DNA of 64,000 nucleotides, from contig CP154957.1 of the NCBI GenBank assembly GCA_039621445.1, positions 41,070,011 through 41,134,010 on the forward strand, written 5' to 3'. This document shows positions 44,913-55,163 of the stretch, one piece after another. The position numbers and the translations under genes were made by a program. The number at the start of each line of letters is the position of its first letter. Positions within the stretch are counted from its first letter, which is position 1. This stretch comes from Euglena gracilis (Eukaryota; Euglenida; Euglenophyceae; Euglenales). The notes beneath the pieces are model-generated. The model was not told the origin of the DNA. It saw nothing but the letters and a program-made list of their open reading frames with translations, and searched no databases.

Positions 44913-45300
44913 CTGGTCGGGGATGGAGGACCTCGAGTGCCTCGTACCCCAGGGCTAATGCCCCCCGGCGGAGTGTAGCTCCACGGGCGAGAAATACTCG
45001 CAGAAGAATAAATTTCAAAAAAAAAAAAAAAAAAAAAGTATTTCAGCAAAATGTTGGATCGCGAAGGTTTGCGCGATCCTAACTTGCCCGCTGGGGCAAA
45101 AAAATACCGCGGAGCATTACAGCGCGCCTAAAATGGCCGCTTTGAAGCCCGAGCGGGAATTACCCACCCGCGATAATTGTCGGCCCCCGGTAGTCGTGGC
45201 TGAGCAGGTTGAGCTGGCTGCAGGGGGTTTTACTCGGCAAGCACCGCTGGCCTTGGACTGAGCGGGGACATTCCAATCAAAAAATCAGGATGGCTGATGT

Positions 45301-46425
45301 GTGCAGGGGAACGGCCTCCAATTTCACACCGTCGCAGTGGGCTGCAACATTTGCTCACATTTGCCACAGACATTCCACATCTTAGAGGGGAAACCCCCAC
45401 GTCCCTCTCCTGGTGGTGAAGCCACCACTGGCGTGTCCCACGCGTTGGAACTCTGGTATTTGAAGAAGTGGACAGTACTGTTGGAAGCCTCAGTTTCTCT
45501 ATTGAGTCCAGTGGACCCGGTTCGGAACGTGGCACAGAATTTCATGATTACCGAACCGGTGAAGCAGTCGCTCCACGTCTTTGACCCGGTGGCCCATGAC
45601 CTGCAGGTAATGCAGGCGAAGTGAATCCCCGGCTTTCCTTTTGCCATGTGAATGGGGGGGGGGGCTGAATCATTCAAAAACTGTATGCCTGCTGCAGTCA
45701 CGGTGAGCTGTCAGGGAATTAGAGAATTTTTCCAGTTTGGACCACAGGGGGTGGCCCCCCCACCGGCCCCAAGAAAGCACTCAAATTCAGGATTGGTATG
45801 ATGGCCATGCGATGACTGCTCTGTGGTGCACCCCACTCACAGGTCCCTGCGACTGAGAGAGGTCTTGCTGGAGCCCGTGACACAACCATTGGGATGGATG
45901 TGGACATCTGGCTGGAGCTATTAGACAGGTTGAAGGGTGAGTTGGTGCAGGTGAGTTGGCAGCACGCAGGCGGACAACACCTTGTCAGAACCCGTATGTC
46001 TGTTGGCCTACGCCTTGGATTCGCAAGTAGGCCGTGAACCCGGCTGCCTTGTTGACTGCAGTAGGTAGCATTTCACAGGATTTTGATGATGTGACGGTTC
46101 AGATTCTGTAATCAGGTCACAGATTGCAACAGCACATTTCTGTTTGTTCATTGGATTTGGCAGCATCTCATGGTTTTTGTTGGTTTCGATGGACCAGATT
46201 TGATGCTTCAGATTCTGTACTCGGGTGACACATTGTTTCTGCGACTTTTTTTTGTTTTTGGGTAAGGAATGCGGCCTGATGCTGATTGCTGCATATGCCG
46301 GGCCCCTACCCCCTGCCCTGCTGCGACAGGCCCGTGACCATCTTGATAGCTATGGGCAAATTTCCGAAAATTATTTTTTCCCGGAAATTGGAAATTTCCG
46401 TAAATTTCAAAAATCGCAAAATTAG
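45301..46425 (+). CDS. Three-exon gene model, unit B copy
   Basis: Exons about 45301-45606, 45843-45950 and 46267-46425 keep the same CAG|GTAATG, CAG|GTGAGT and TAAG junctions and phase 0 as the unit A model. Substitutions at 45924 (synonymous in the LLDRL stretch) and in the second intron do not disrupt it. Function unknown. Confidence 0.4.
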
Positions 46426-46440
46426 AATTTCGCGACCTGA

Positions 46441-46685
46441 ATTGATATCTTCTCCCTCACCCCCCCCCCTCAAAGTGTCCCTCCCCCCAAAGTGGCCAAT
46501 TTTTTTGGCAAATTTCAGGTTACCCCCCAAAGTGGCCATTTTACTTTGGCGCCAAAGGCGGCGGAGGCCAAAACTGGACCCCCCCCCAAAGTGTCCCCCC
46601 TGCCAGAGTGGCCATTTTGGGGTCCCACGGTGCCTGGAGGGTGGCCACTTTGAGGGGGGGGGGTGAGGGTATTGATATCTTCTCC
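46441..46685. mobile_element. AAAGTGGCC TIR repeat with 15-bp duplication, unit B copy
   Basis: ATTGATATCTTCTCC at 46441-46455 and 46671-46685. The right terminus here reads GGTGAGGGT where unit A has GGTGAGAGT. Confidence 0.75.
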
Positions 46686-48045
46686 TCGCTTTCTGAGTGT
46701 CTATTTTTTTTCCCCCCCCCCCCCCCCCGGCACGGCATGCCGAACCATACCAATGAATTTTCCTTTGGGAAATTCCGGCTGTCCGCCACGGTGTACCCCC
46801 ACCCCCGGGGGACTGACCCCTTGGCACGGCAAAATGGGGACCCCCCCCCCCTCTGGTGGCCGAGGGTCCTCGTCAGACGTGCCGAACCTCCAAACTTGAC
46901 ATTGGTATTGGTGTTCTTCAACACCGTTCTTCAACACCAACCAAACCACATGCTCACCGAATTTTGCCCAAGTTCAACTAACCCATTTCTATAACCAACG
47001 AACCCATTTCCGCACTTTTTTTCCTCCCAAGGGACCCGCCTCAAGAAAAAACCCTTGGGTGATGAGGTGTGGGTACTCATCCAATGATGATGAGGACACC
47101 AGGGTTTTCAGAGACCCCACATTGAATCCTTCTCCCCTGGTCACAAGTAAGGGGCAACCATGGTTATGGTGAATGAACAGAGAGTGACGCCTTGCTCGTG
47201 CATTTTTTGACCAAAAATGCCTTCATTTCAGCCGTTTTTTGGTGATTTTGGTTTAATTTTCGGCTTATTGTTGGAAATTTTTCTAAGTGCTTTTTCCCTT
47301 AGGAATGTACAAACTCGGCGCATTTTTTGCGCATTTTTTTTGCGCATTTTTGCGCATTTTTTCTGAGGGCCATCCGGCGCCTTCCCCCCCGCCCCCTGCT
47401 TACCCCCCCTAAATGACCCCCCCCCCCCTAGATGACCCCCTGGGGGGGTCATCTAGGGGGGGTCATGGAGCAGAGCAATTTTTCAGTGGGAAAAGTATCC
47501 CCCCCCCTAGATGACCCCCCCCCCTAGATGACCCTTTGGGGGGTCCTAAAGCAACATTGATAGGGTCATTTAGGGGGGGGGTGGTATTGTCCCTGGGCCC
47601 CGGACGACGGGGGGTTTTTTGGCCCGGCCAATGAAATTCCTTTGGTACGGTCTTATTGTCCCCCCCCCCCCGCCTTATTGTCCGATCGGGCCTCCCGGGG
47701 GCAGGTCGGTGGGACAATAGGGGGGGGGGGTATGGCCCAAATGGCCCCACGCGTTTTCTTTGGGATCACCCAAACTTGTGTATATTTTCCTTTGGTTGAC
47801 CAAAGAAAATGTGCCTGGCCACAATCCGGGACGCGGAGGGGACGGGGGAACACCACCGCCGTTTTCGGGAACATGGTGCTTCAAGAAAGGACAGAGGATG
47901 TTTCTCCGAACTTGGGGGGAGCCGCCTTTGTCCAAGACGGTGGCCGCCTCAAATAAAGGTGCGGGGGTGGCCGCCTTTGGCCTGCGGCCCCCCCCCCCCC
48001 CCGCCTCGGGATGAGGGCGGCCACCCCCCCCCGGCTCCTGGATCT

Positions 48046-48330
48046 GGCCTGGGGGGGGGGGGTAGTGGGGGTCGACCATGGTCGCTCTCGGTCGCTATGG
48101 GTGATTCCTACTGAGTTTTTTTCGCCTTTTTTTGCATGTAGCGCCGTGTGCAACTGTTCCAGGGCCCTAATTAAAAAAAATCCCTTTATGTGTGTAACTC
48201 CTTTTGCTTGTATGTTGCGCAAATTTTGCATGTAGCGCACATTTTGACATCGACCCCCCCACGACCGAGGGCGACCGAGGGCGACCGAGAGCGACCATGG
48301 TCGACCCCCACCACCCACCCCCCCCCGAGA
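48046..48330. mobile_element. GTCGACCATGGTCGC MITE, unit B copy
   Basis: Counterpart of 28488-28770. The left TIR is intact. The right outer edge differs (CCACCACCCACC in place of CCACTACCCCCC), so the two units have diverged here by more than run length. Confidence 0.55.
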
Positions 48331-48855
48331 AAGCTAAACCCCACCCCCCCCACCGCCCTCGACACAAAGCCCATAAAGGGCCAAAAAATGGTCAAGAACA
48401 TCCATGCAAAAAAATGCAATTTTATGACTTTTTTAATTTTTGGTGGGAGGTAGTTTTTGACAAAACTGACCCAGAAGTTGCCCAAAATGACAGAAAATAC
48501 CATGCCCCCCCCCCATATAAGACCCCCCTCGGGAGCCAAAATACCAGGGGGGTCTAACATGGGGGGGGCATGGTATGCATTCAAAATTTTTCTTTGCAAA
48601 ACCTCGTGGGCATTTTTTTTATAAAAAAACACGGGGTCGACCAGCAGGGGGGGGGTGGCTGCCGAACCTCCATGTATTACAGCTAGCGGACACCCGAGTT
48701 GGGAATTTCGGACAAAATGAAGATCCCTTTTGGACAAGTTTTGTTGTCCCTTGCGGACACCTCCCCAAGAACCCCCGTGGACACCATTATTGGTCCCCAA
48801 TGGACAAGAGCTTTAGGCCCCCATGGACATTTTCGTTGAGCCCGCATGGACACTC

Positions 48856-49589
48856 CAGGGTTGGATGGTTAATCGAAAAACGGTTAATCGCTTGTGACCC
48901 CCCCAGTTAATCGATCGTTTGTGGGGGGGACAATTAACCATGGTTAATCGAAAAACGGTTAATCGCTTGTGCACCCCCCAGTTAATCGACTTTTTTTTTT
49001 TTGAAGTTTGTGCCACCCATTGAGCCGGTGTTGACCGAAAGGGAAAAGTTGTGTGCCACATGGGCCGTTTGGAAGGTTCTTTGTGCAAAATTATTTTAAG
49101 TTTTCATTTCTCTTTTTCAAGGAAAGAATTGTCGCAGGAAATCATTGATTTTGCTGGCTGTTTAAAAACGTGTTCAGCCCGCCAAATGCTTGCCCTGAAA
49201 TTTGTGATCATGAACACATTTTTCATTAGGGCATCTGTGGCAAGGCACGTGCTACCAATCATTTTTATAGACTTTTCAAGTGCGTTGCGTTGCGCACTCA
49301 CTTCAACTTTTGATGGAAGATTTGTAAAACATACCTCCAATGCATGAGGCTTGTCGTTTGGGTGAAAGCGTCTTGACGCATTTTGAGGATTTTGAGGAGG
49401 CAGAAAAGTTGCAGCATTACTCAACAACACTACTCAAGGGAAGGGACACTTTGAATTTTTGTGGCGGTTAATCGAAATTAATCGAAGGGAAAGCACAGTT
49501 AATCGAAAATTGGTTAATCGCTTGTTGACCCCCAGTTAACCATGGTTAATCGCTTGACCCCAATAATAACGGTTAATTGCCCAACCCTG
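48856..49589. mobile_element. 0.73-kb hAT-type element, GGTTAATCG subfamily, unit B only
   Basis: Begins CAGGGTTGGATGGTTAATCG and ends GGTTAATTGCCCAACCCTG. It is flanked by GACACTC on both sides (48849-48855 and 49590-49596), and unit A has the single site at 29293. Each end has several (G)GTTAATCG words, as at 61706-61830. A plus frame at 49051-49347 (CSARQMLALKFVIMNTFF and RHVLPIIFIDFSSAL) resembles a worn piece of hAT transposase, but that is weak. Non-autonomous. Confidence 0.85.
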
Positions 49590-49904
49590 GACACTCTGTG
49601 CGGGACTCGTGATTTTTTTTTTCACCCTTTCCGTCCTTACAGTTTTTGTTTACTTCATACCTGTGGGTTGTGCTGACAATGTCACTGCCTCGACTGGAAA
49701 GACATTTTTTGTTCTAAGGCATTTTCCTTTGAAACGAGTACCCCCGCCGCCCCCTTATTGGCCAATTGGGCTCATGTCAATTGGGGGGGGGGACAGATAC
49801 GGGGGGGGGGGGTCACGTTATTTAAGAATGGTCAAATCAATTTAACTTTGATACAAATGAACCAGAAAGCGTTTTTTCACTGAGGTGAGTGGAAAAAAAA
49901 ACAG

Positions 49905-50154
49905 GGAGGACATCCTGATTTTGAAGAATTTGAAACCCACACTGAGAAGGTGCCCGTTGTGGACATGCTGGGTCCATACTATTGTGATATGCGTGAGTGG
50001 ATGGAGAAGGCTGGGAGGAGCAGGCCAGACTTTTACCAAATGCTTTCCCCCCCCCCCAAACTGCAGCAGTTTTCGGATTCGCACAACAGAAAGGTCTGAA
50101 ACAAGCCCTTTGAGTGAACGATATTGGACATTCGCCAACCTGATCGGTCTGTAA
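49905..50154 (+). CDS. Terminal-exon candidate, unit B copy
   Basis: Counterpart of 29605-29855. The C run at 50047 is one base shorter, which breaks the GGHPDFEEF frame at that point. The downstream ERYWTFANLIGL frame remains open to the TAA. Confidence 0.3.
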
Positions 50155-51362
50155 TTCCTAAAAGTGCATCATATCATTCAGCCTGTGTCCCAGCTCACCT
50201 GGTGATGGACCAAACAGCTTTTTTTTGAGAAACATTTGTGCAAAGATGGTGACATTCGTAAAAGTGGAGAGAGTGTTTTGGATGTTGGTCGGCAAAGAGA
50301 CCACCTGTTCTGTTAAATGACCCATGAAAAGCTGTACATTGTATTTTCACATGATCTAAATTAAGGTGAGTTTAGTGCTTTTGAAAAGCTGTGTACCCTG
50401 TCACAGCCACTGTTGCCTCTTGCTTTGCCTGATACGCAGTAGACACGAAACTGTTTAAGCTTGAAGGTTTTTTTTTTGCTTATTTGTTCTAACATGGACA
50501 CAAACCATAGTTGCAATGTTTAGGGAATGTTCATTGCTACCAAGAAAGGTTGCTTCAGAAAGTTTGGTCATCAATGTGAATGTGTGGCATTGTAATGAGA
50601 GACAGTGTGGAACAGCTTCGGAGAAGTTACTGGATGATCCCTCTGCCTTCCACATTTGTGACACTTTGGGAGTTGTAGCTTAGCCCCACCTTTTGGGTGG
50701 AAGATGATCAATACGCAGATTCTCAATCAAAGACATTCCACCTAATTTCATTCGAATCGCAGCGTCTGCCGTGGAATTTTCAGTTCCAGGTTTCAGACGG
50801 GTTTCCCTGCAAAAAGTGTCCATCGGGGCCTAAACTTCATGGGCCGGGGGGTTTTCTATTTGTGTCCCCGGGGGCTCTACAGAAAAGTACAGAAAAGTAC
50901 AGAAAAAAGTACAGAAAAGTCCCCCGTCTCCCATTTCCTGCCCAGCGGGGGCCAACAAAAATGTCCAGCGGGGTCCAACAATTGTGTCTGCCGGCTGTAA
51001 ACCTTCATCACTAGTCCACGCCACAAAATAACCCGGGCTGCATATGCACTCGAAATTCATAATCACCAAACCAAATTGAACAATGAGGACCAACGGGGGT
51101 GTCTCCCCCGCGTCCCCCCCGCGTCCCACTTTGGAACCAAAATTTTGTTCTCGAGACAGCCAAATTCAGGAGGCTGATTCCTAATTTCAGGCAAATTTGA
51201 GGTTGGCGATTCCTAATTTGGTGTGGGTGATTCCTAATTTGCGGTGGGTGATTTAATTTGGGGTGGGTTTGTCCTAATTTGTTGTGGTAGAATCCTAATT
51301 TGGCAAAAAATTTCTTGCAGCAGATTCCCAATTTCACCGTCCCAAAAATGGCGTCTCTCCCG

Positions 51363-51391
51363 CCCCCCCCCCCCCCCCCCCCCCCCCCCCC
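51363..51391. repeat. 29-C homopolymer replacing a CCCCCGCGT array
   Basis: Unit A has CCCCCGCATCCCCCCCGCGT-type repeats at 31066-31102. Unit B has an uninterrupted C run in the same place. Confidence 0.9.
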
Positions 51392-52289
51392 GTCCCAGAC
51401 ACCCCCAACTGGTCCGGTAGCTTGAGAGCAGGGTAGCTCGTCGTTTTCCGTTATCGTTTTTTTCAAATCCGACAAAATGAAATGCTAAGAGCCGACGTTT
51501 CTGCAGTGAGCCGACTGCAGCCACTGAAAACCAGTCATGCCGTGATGTGCATGGCTCCCATTGGAACGGAACGTAACTCTGTTTTTTTTCCCTCGTCATT
51601 TGGCTCGCATTGTGAATTTTGCGTAATTTAAGGTTTGTAAATTTCACAGCTGTAACTTACGGTAACTTACAGTAATTTTTGAAATTTATGAAACTTATGA
51701 AATTTGAAAATAAATTTCATGTGACAACCCATCGCTTTGGGCAATTTTTTTTTCAATTTTTTCCCGACCTTTTTGACTTTTTTATTTGACCCCAAATGCA
51801 TGGGTTTCGGGCAAAAAAAAAAAAAACAGGGCGCGGGGCGAAAAACGCTCGTTTTCGGCTCAAAACCAGTTTTTTTTCCAGGTCCAGGAGGCCAAGAAAC
51901 GTGGTTTCGGGCAATTTTTTTGATTTTGATTTTTTGACCCTTTTAACCCAAAAATGGCCTAAAATGGCCAAGTCAAAACAAGCCAATACCATGCAAAATG
52001 GCCCAAATTGGCCGAAAAATGGCCACAACTCGGGCTGGGCGGAGTTGCGGGAAATCAAATAAGGCTAGATAGGGCATTGCAAGGGCTTCAATTAAGGTCT
52101 CCGGACATTTCCTTTTATTTTGCTTCATTTCCGAGATATTTTGAAAACATCGATTTTTTGACCCAGCACAGCTCGTGAACCTAGCCGAGGCGGCCATGGG
52201 TGGATCCTTGCCCGCCCCTGACTTTTCCTTCCTGGCGAAAATGAAAGAGGCCCTGGACCCAACTAATTAATTTGCATACCACCCCCCCT

Positions 52290-52625
52290 CCCCTTATTTG
52301 AGCACACCCACTAGCTTGAGCATAGGTGCCGGATCAATTTTTTCTCGGGGGGGGGCGAACATTCCACCGAACGCCGAAGACCGACATATGGAACCGCAAG
52401 CTGTTACCCGAAGGGCGGCAAGACGGTACCCCCCCCCCCTATTTGAGCACACCCACGGGCTAAGGGACCCCCCAAATGCTCAAATAAGGGGGGGGGTCAA
52501 ATAAGGGGGGTCGAAAATTTGGCTTTGCGAGAGGGCAAAAAAAATTTCGGCGCCTTCGGTGACTAAACAAACTTCCTCCCCGGACCCAAATGCTCAATTA
52601 AGGGGGGTCAAATAAGGGGGGGGGG
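52290..52625. repeat. CTTATTTGAGCA inverted repeat block, unit B copy
   Basis: Counterpart of 31989-32336, with the same GCTCAAATAAGGGGG words. Confidence 0.5.
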
Positions 52626-52946
52626 GAGTGGTAACGTGTGTGTTATCCACAAGAAAATTTGCAGAACCACAAAAAGTTCACAATCACCTCAATTTTTATC
52701 GAAGAAAAGCAAAGGTTTTACCCCGTGCCACCCGCAGAGCAGCGAAACGGTGGCCATTTTTTCTGTATAGAAAGGTGAAATGGTCACATGAAATTCTTTT
52801 TAAGATTGGACCCCTGGGGAGCGTGGGTGCGCCGGACTTGGGGATGGGTCGTGCGTGCAGGGTTTTCCTCCACTTTTTAAAAAAGTTATCCCAAACCCAA
52901 AGACCAATGTGTTCTGGGGACAAGGAGCTAAAATGTCAAATTTCAG

Positions 52947-52990
52947 TGCTGCCCGAAGGGCAGCTAGACGGTAATGGTTTTCCTTCCAAC
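52947..52990. repeat. GCTGCCCGAAGGGCAGC hairpin repeat, left copy
   Basis: GTGCTGCCCGAAGGGCAGC, then AGACGGT and GGTTTTCCTTC. The first 17 nt form a perfect 7-bp hairpin. A direct copy lies at 55164-55206, so the pair brackets the recombinase element. CCCGAAGGGCGGCAAGACGG at 32113 and 52408 is a weaker relative. Confidence 0.7.
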
Positions 52991-53068
52991 AAAGTGTTAA
53001 AATACACCTAAAATATATATCAAAACCGTTAACCGTTCACGGGCTTCCCCACGTGAGGAAACGGGGTG

Positions 53069-53103
53069 CGTTCACGGGTGCGCACTACGGCACCCGTGAA
53101 CGG
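53069..53103. repeat. Palindrome P, left copy
   Basis: CGTTCACGGGTGC and its complement surround GCACTACG. Identical to 54461-54495. A possible recombinase or transposase recognition site, by position only. Confidence 0.85.
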
Positions 53104-53126
53104 ACCCCGTTTTCACATATGCGCAC

Positions 53127-53170
53127 CCGTGGTCGGTTCACGGGTGCACGCACGGCAGCCGTGGACGGAA
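53127..53170. repeat. 44-bp direct repeat D, left copy
   Basis: Starts CCGTGGTCGGTTCACGGG and ends GCCGTGGACGGAA. Identical to 54413-54456, in the same orientation. Confidence 0.9.
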
Positions 53171-53371
53171 TTTTGCCTTTAAAAAAGGGAAAATATTTAT
53201 GCAGTAGGGAAGAGGATTTGAAACAAATGGCGAACCTGGTGAACTTGAGGGGTGGGGGCAGGAATGCAAGAGGTGGCATAGGGAACTGACACGCGACAAA
53301 CTAAATTTCGGTGCGAGGCACATGCTCGCGATGCCTTTCGGCATGGTCAGAGGAACAACGGGACGGATAAC

Positions 53372-54319
53372 TCAACGACAACCCTGACAAATCCACGCTT
53401 TTGGTGCACCTTCCGGCAGAGGAGCACCGTGCGCTTCCAACATGGCCACCTGTCTGTCGATTGCCTGAACGGGGCACGTACGCGGGTCATCGCCGGACGT
53501 GATCAGCAAAGAGAAAAGTTGGTGATCAACGTGATTGAGGTCTCCGGGCAAGTTTTTCATTGTGCCCACGACGATGCTGTACGATTTTCGCCCGTCCATA
53601 ATTTGCGGCTTGAAACTTTCGACCACCAACCGACGAAGAACCTCCCCTCGGTATCCGGTGGTGTACCCCAACAAAAGTACATTCCTCCTTTGGACCCAAA
53701 ATGGTGTGTTCCCTTCGGCAGCCTTCAAAACTGTGAGCAACTCGTCCGCCTGCAAAACTGTGTTTGTCAACCCACCCTTGGCCTCCATTGCCTTTTTGGC
53801 CCTTTCGTGCGTGACGAGTGGCTTCATTAACGCATTGAACTGCGGGAACTGGGACACAGACGATGGTACAATGATGGCATAAACGGGAGCCAATGCCTTG
53901 TAAATGTTGCTTACAGCATTTACATAGGTCCGAAAACTGGACACTGGCATGGAGCGAAGGCGCCCATGTTTTCCTGCCTTCTCCTGCCTTGTCTGGACCC
54001 AGGCATCGGCTTCCTGCTGCGTCTTGAAAAGTTCACGAGCATCAACGCACCATCTGGCCCATCCCACCAAAACTTCGTCCAAAGAGCCAAAAACAATGCC
54101 ATGCCGGTTGCAAACATCCATATACTCCAAAAAACACTTTACTGCGGCATGGTTCTTGGGGCCCAAGTCACAATTTTGACCACCGGTGGGGAGACTGCCT
54201 AAAAGGGCATCCACTGCAGCAGCTCCTAGGGAGCTGGCACCACGTAAAACAGCCAGAAATTCATCTACGTTGGGGGGGCGGGGCATCTGTGCTTCCATCA
54301 TGTTGGCAAAACGCTTCAT
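53372..54319 (-). CDS. Tyrosine recombinase-like protein, C-terminally truncated
   Basis: The minus frame from the ATG at 54319 gives about 315 residues. The N-terminal half has an SAM-like helical region (KCFLEYMDVCNRHG, VLVGWARWCVDARELF; SFRTYVNAVSNIYKAL), as in core-binding domains. The C-terminal part has VLLLGYTTGYRGEVLRRLVV, whose Arg in GYRGE fits the first catalytic Arg of tyrosine recombinases. Then come SIVVGTMKNLPGD, a plausible beta-hairpin Lys, and DPRTCPVQAIDRQVAML. The HxxR box and catalytic Tyr are absent: the frame stops at ICQGCR, where CAGGGTTGTCG (possibly another element's end) begins. Upstream, TCTGCTGCTTTTCCCCACAG is a strong acceptor just before the ATG, so a 5' exon may exist. 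Probably inactive, or spliced to an unseen exon. Crypton- or DIRS-type affiliation is uncertain. Confidence 0.65.
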   Translation of the reverse strand: MKRFANMMEAQMPRPPNVDEFLAVLRGASSLGAAAVDALLGSLPTGGQNCDLGPKNHAAVKCFLEYMDVCNRHGIVFGSLDEVLVGWARWCVDARELFKTQQEADAWVQTRQEKAGKHGRLRSMPVSSFRTYVNAVSNIYKALAPVYAIIVPSSVSQFPQFNALMKPLVTHERAKKAMEAKGGLTNTVLQADELLTVLKAAEGNTPFWVQRRNVLLLGYTTGYRGEVLRRLVVESFKPQIMDGRKSYSIVVGTMKNLPGDLNHVDHQLFSLLITSGDDPRTCPVQAIDRQVAMLEAHGAPLPEGAPKAWICQGCR

Positions 54320-54412
54320 CGGACTGTGGGGAAAAGCAGCAGACAGATAGAAACACAAATGTTAAAAACCCCAAAAAATTCAAATTCCGATCACGGGTAA
54401 CACCTTGCGCAA

Positions 54413-54456
54413 CCGTGGTCGGTTCACGGGTGCACGCACGGCAGCCGTGGACGGAA
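54413..54456. repeat. 44-bp direct repeat D, right copy
   Basis: Identical to 53127-53170. Followed at once by palindrome P, the reverse of the left-hand order. Confidence 0.9.
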
Positions 54457-54460
54457 ATTC

Positions 54461-54495
54461 CGTTCACGGGTGCGCACTACGGCACCCGTGAACGG
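54461..54495. repeat. Palindrome P, right copy
   Basis: Identical to 53069-53103. The same word continues as a half-site (AGTTCACCCGTGAACGCC) at 54499-54516. Confidence 0.85.
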
Positions 54496-54608
54496 CCAAA
54501 GTTCACCCGTGAACGCCAAAAACGAGATTTTTGACCCCCTAGGCATCTCGTTAGGAAGCGCTTGCCTACTGCGAGGAAGCCCGTGAACTTGGTTAACGGT
54601 TTTAAGAC

Positions 54609-54705
54609 AAAAGCGGGGTCCGATCACGATTCCCGGTGGAGAAACGGGGGGCGCCTACGGCGCCCCCCGTTTCTCCACCGGGAATCGTGATCGGACCCCG
54701 CTTTT
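54609..54705. repeat. Perfect palindrome, 47-bp arms, 3-nt loop
   Basis: Arms 54609-54655 and 54659-54705 are exact complements around TAC. The arm starts AAAAGCGGGGTCCGATCACG and ends GGGGGGCGCC. It begins 4 bp after the recombinase element ends. No coding content. Confidence 0.95.
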
Positions 54706-55163
54706 TCTTATAAGAAAAGGCGTGAAGGGCAGAACAGGCGTCTCTGATGCCGTGTTCACGACGGAACCGGCGTCCCTCACCGCTTTTTTGCAACAAAAGT
54801 TGTGTGTTGTCCAAGAGTCAAGGGGAGGGGGAGGGGTGGGGACCACGGCGCCGAAGGCACCGAGACTTCACATAAAATTTCATAAAAAGTTGCAAAAATG
54901 ACATTTTTTTATTTTTTTCGGTCAAAAAATGGCCTTTTGGTGAAGTTCACCGGAGAAGCCAAACCCCTAAACCAAACTTGGGCACGTTTGGAACATGACA
55001 CATTACGTTTGTCATCTCCCAAAAATGCTTTTTGCCTATTTGCCATTGGTCCTTGAATGCCGTTGGTTCTTGAAACTTCCCCAGGGGCCTGCCATTATGT
55101 CAAACAAAAAACATTTTTGTCTTGAAAATTTCATGCCCCCTCCCAAACCCCCTCCCAAACCTG
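54706..55163. other. No gene recognised
   Basis: Mixed sequence with a CGACGGAACCGGCGTCCC word (54762) that resembles half of the GCCGGTTCGGGC hairpins. No supported frame. Confidence 0.3.

Larger units (their letters stand above)
44626..45037 (+). mobile_element. SINE-like retroposon insertion, unit B only
   Basis: GTATTTCAGCAA is duplicated at 44614-44625 and 45038-45049, and unit A carries the single, empty site near 25485. The insert ends in a pure 21-A tail (45017-45037) preceded by GAAGAATAAATTTC. The body is GC-rich and non-repetitive in this window, with two matches to the RNA polymerase III B box. A tail plus a 12-bp duplication indicates LINE-type target-primed integration. No open frame is convincing. 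It could be a SINE or a 5'-truncated LINE end. Confidence 0.85.
44381..45192. mobile_element. TACC(T/G)GGGCC TIR element, unit B copy, split by a SINE
   Basis: Counterpart of 25252-25639, with a 412-bp poly(A)-tailed insertion plus a 12-bp target duplication inside. Confidence 0.55.
32606..52892. repeat. Tandem segmental duplication, unit B
   Basis: Repeats unit A in the same order and orientation, plus three insertions (40046-41883, 44626-45037, 48856-49589) that together explain its extra length of about 3 kb. The A/B junction reads GTTATCCCAATCCCAAACCC. B ends at GTTATCCCAAACCCAAAGAC, where unique DNA begins. No long homology is seen at the breakpoints. Confidence 0.93.
53022..54604 (-). 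mobile_element. Tyrosine-recombinase element with TIRs and permuted internal repeats
   Basis: The left end, AAAACCGTTAACC then GTTCACGGGCTTCC, is inverted at the right end (GGAAGCCCGTGAAC, then GGTTAACGGTTTT). Inside the left end, palindrome P (53069-53103) is followed by direct repeat D (53127-53170). Inside the right end the order is D (54413-54456) then P (54461-54495). A recombinase gene lies between them. Split or inverted terminal repeats around a tyrosine recombinase recall DIRS/Ngaro and Crypton elements, but no reverse transcriptase is present and the whole is short. No clear target duplication was seen. Confidence 0.65.

Noticed and set aside
53372-54319. Recombinase as a bacterial integron or phage integrase
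   Set aside because: No attC-like array, cassette or phage gene is nearby. The setting is a eukaryotic TIR element with splice-like signals.
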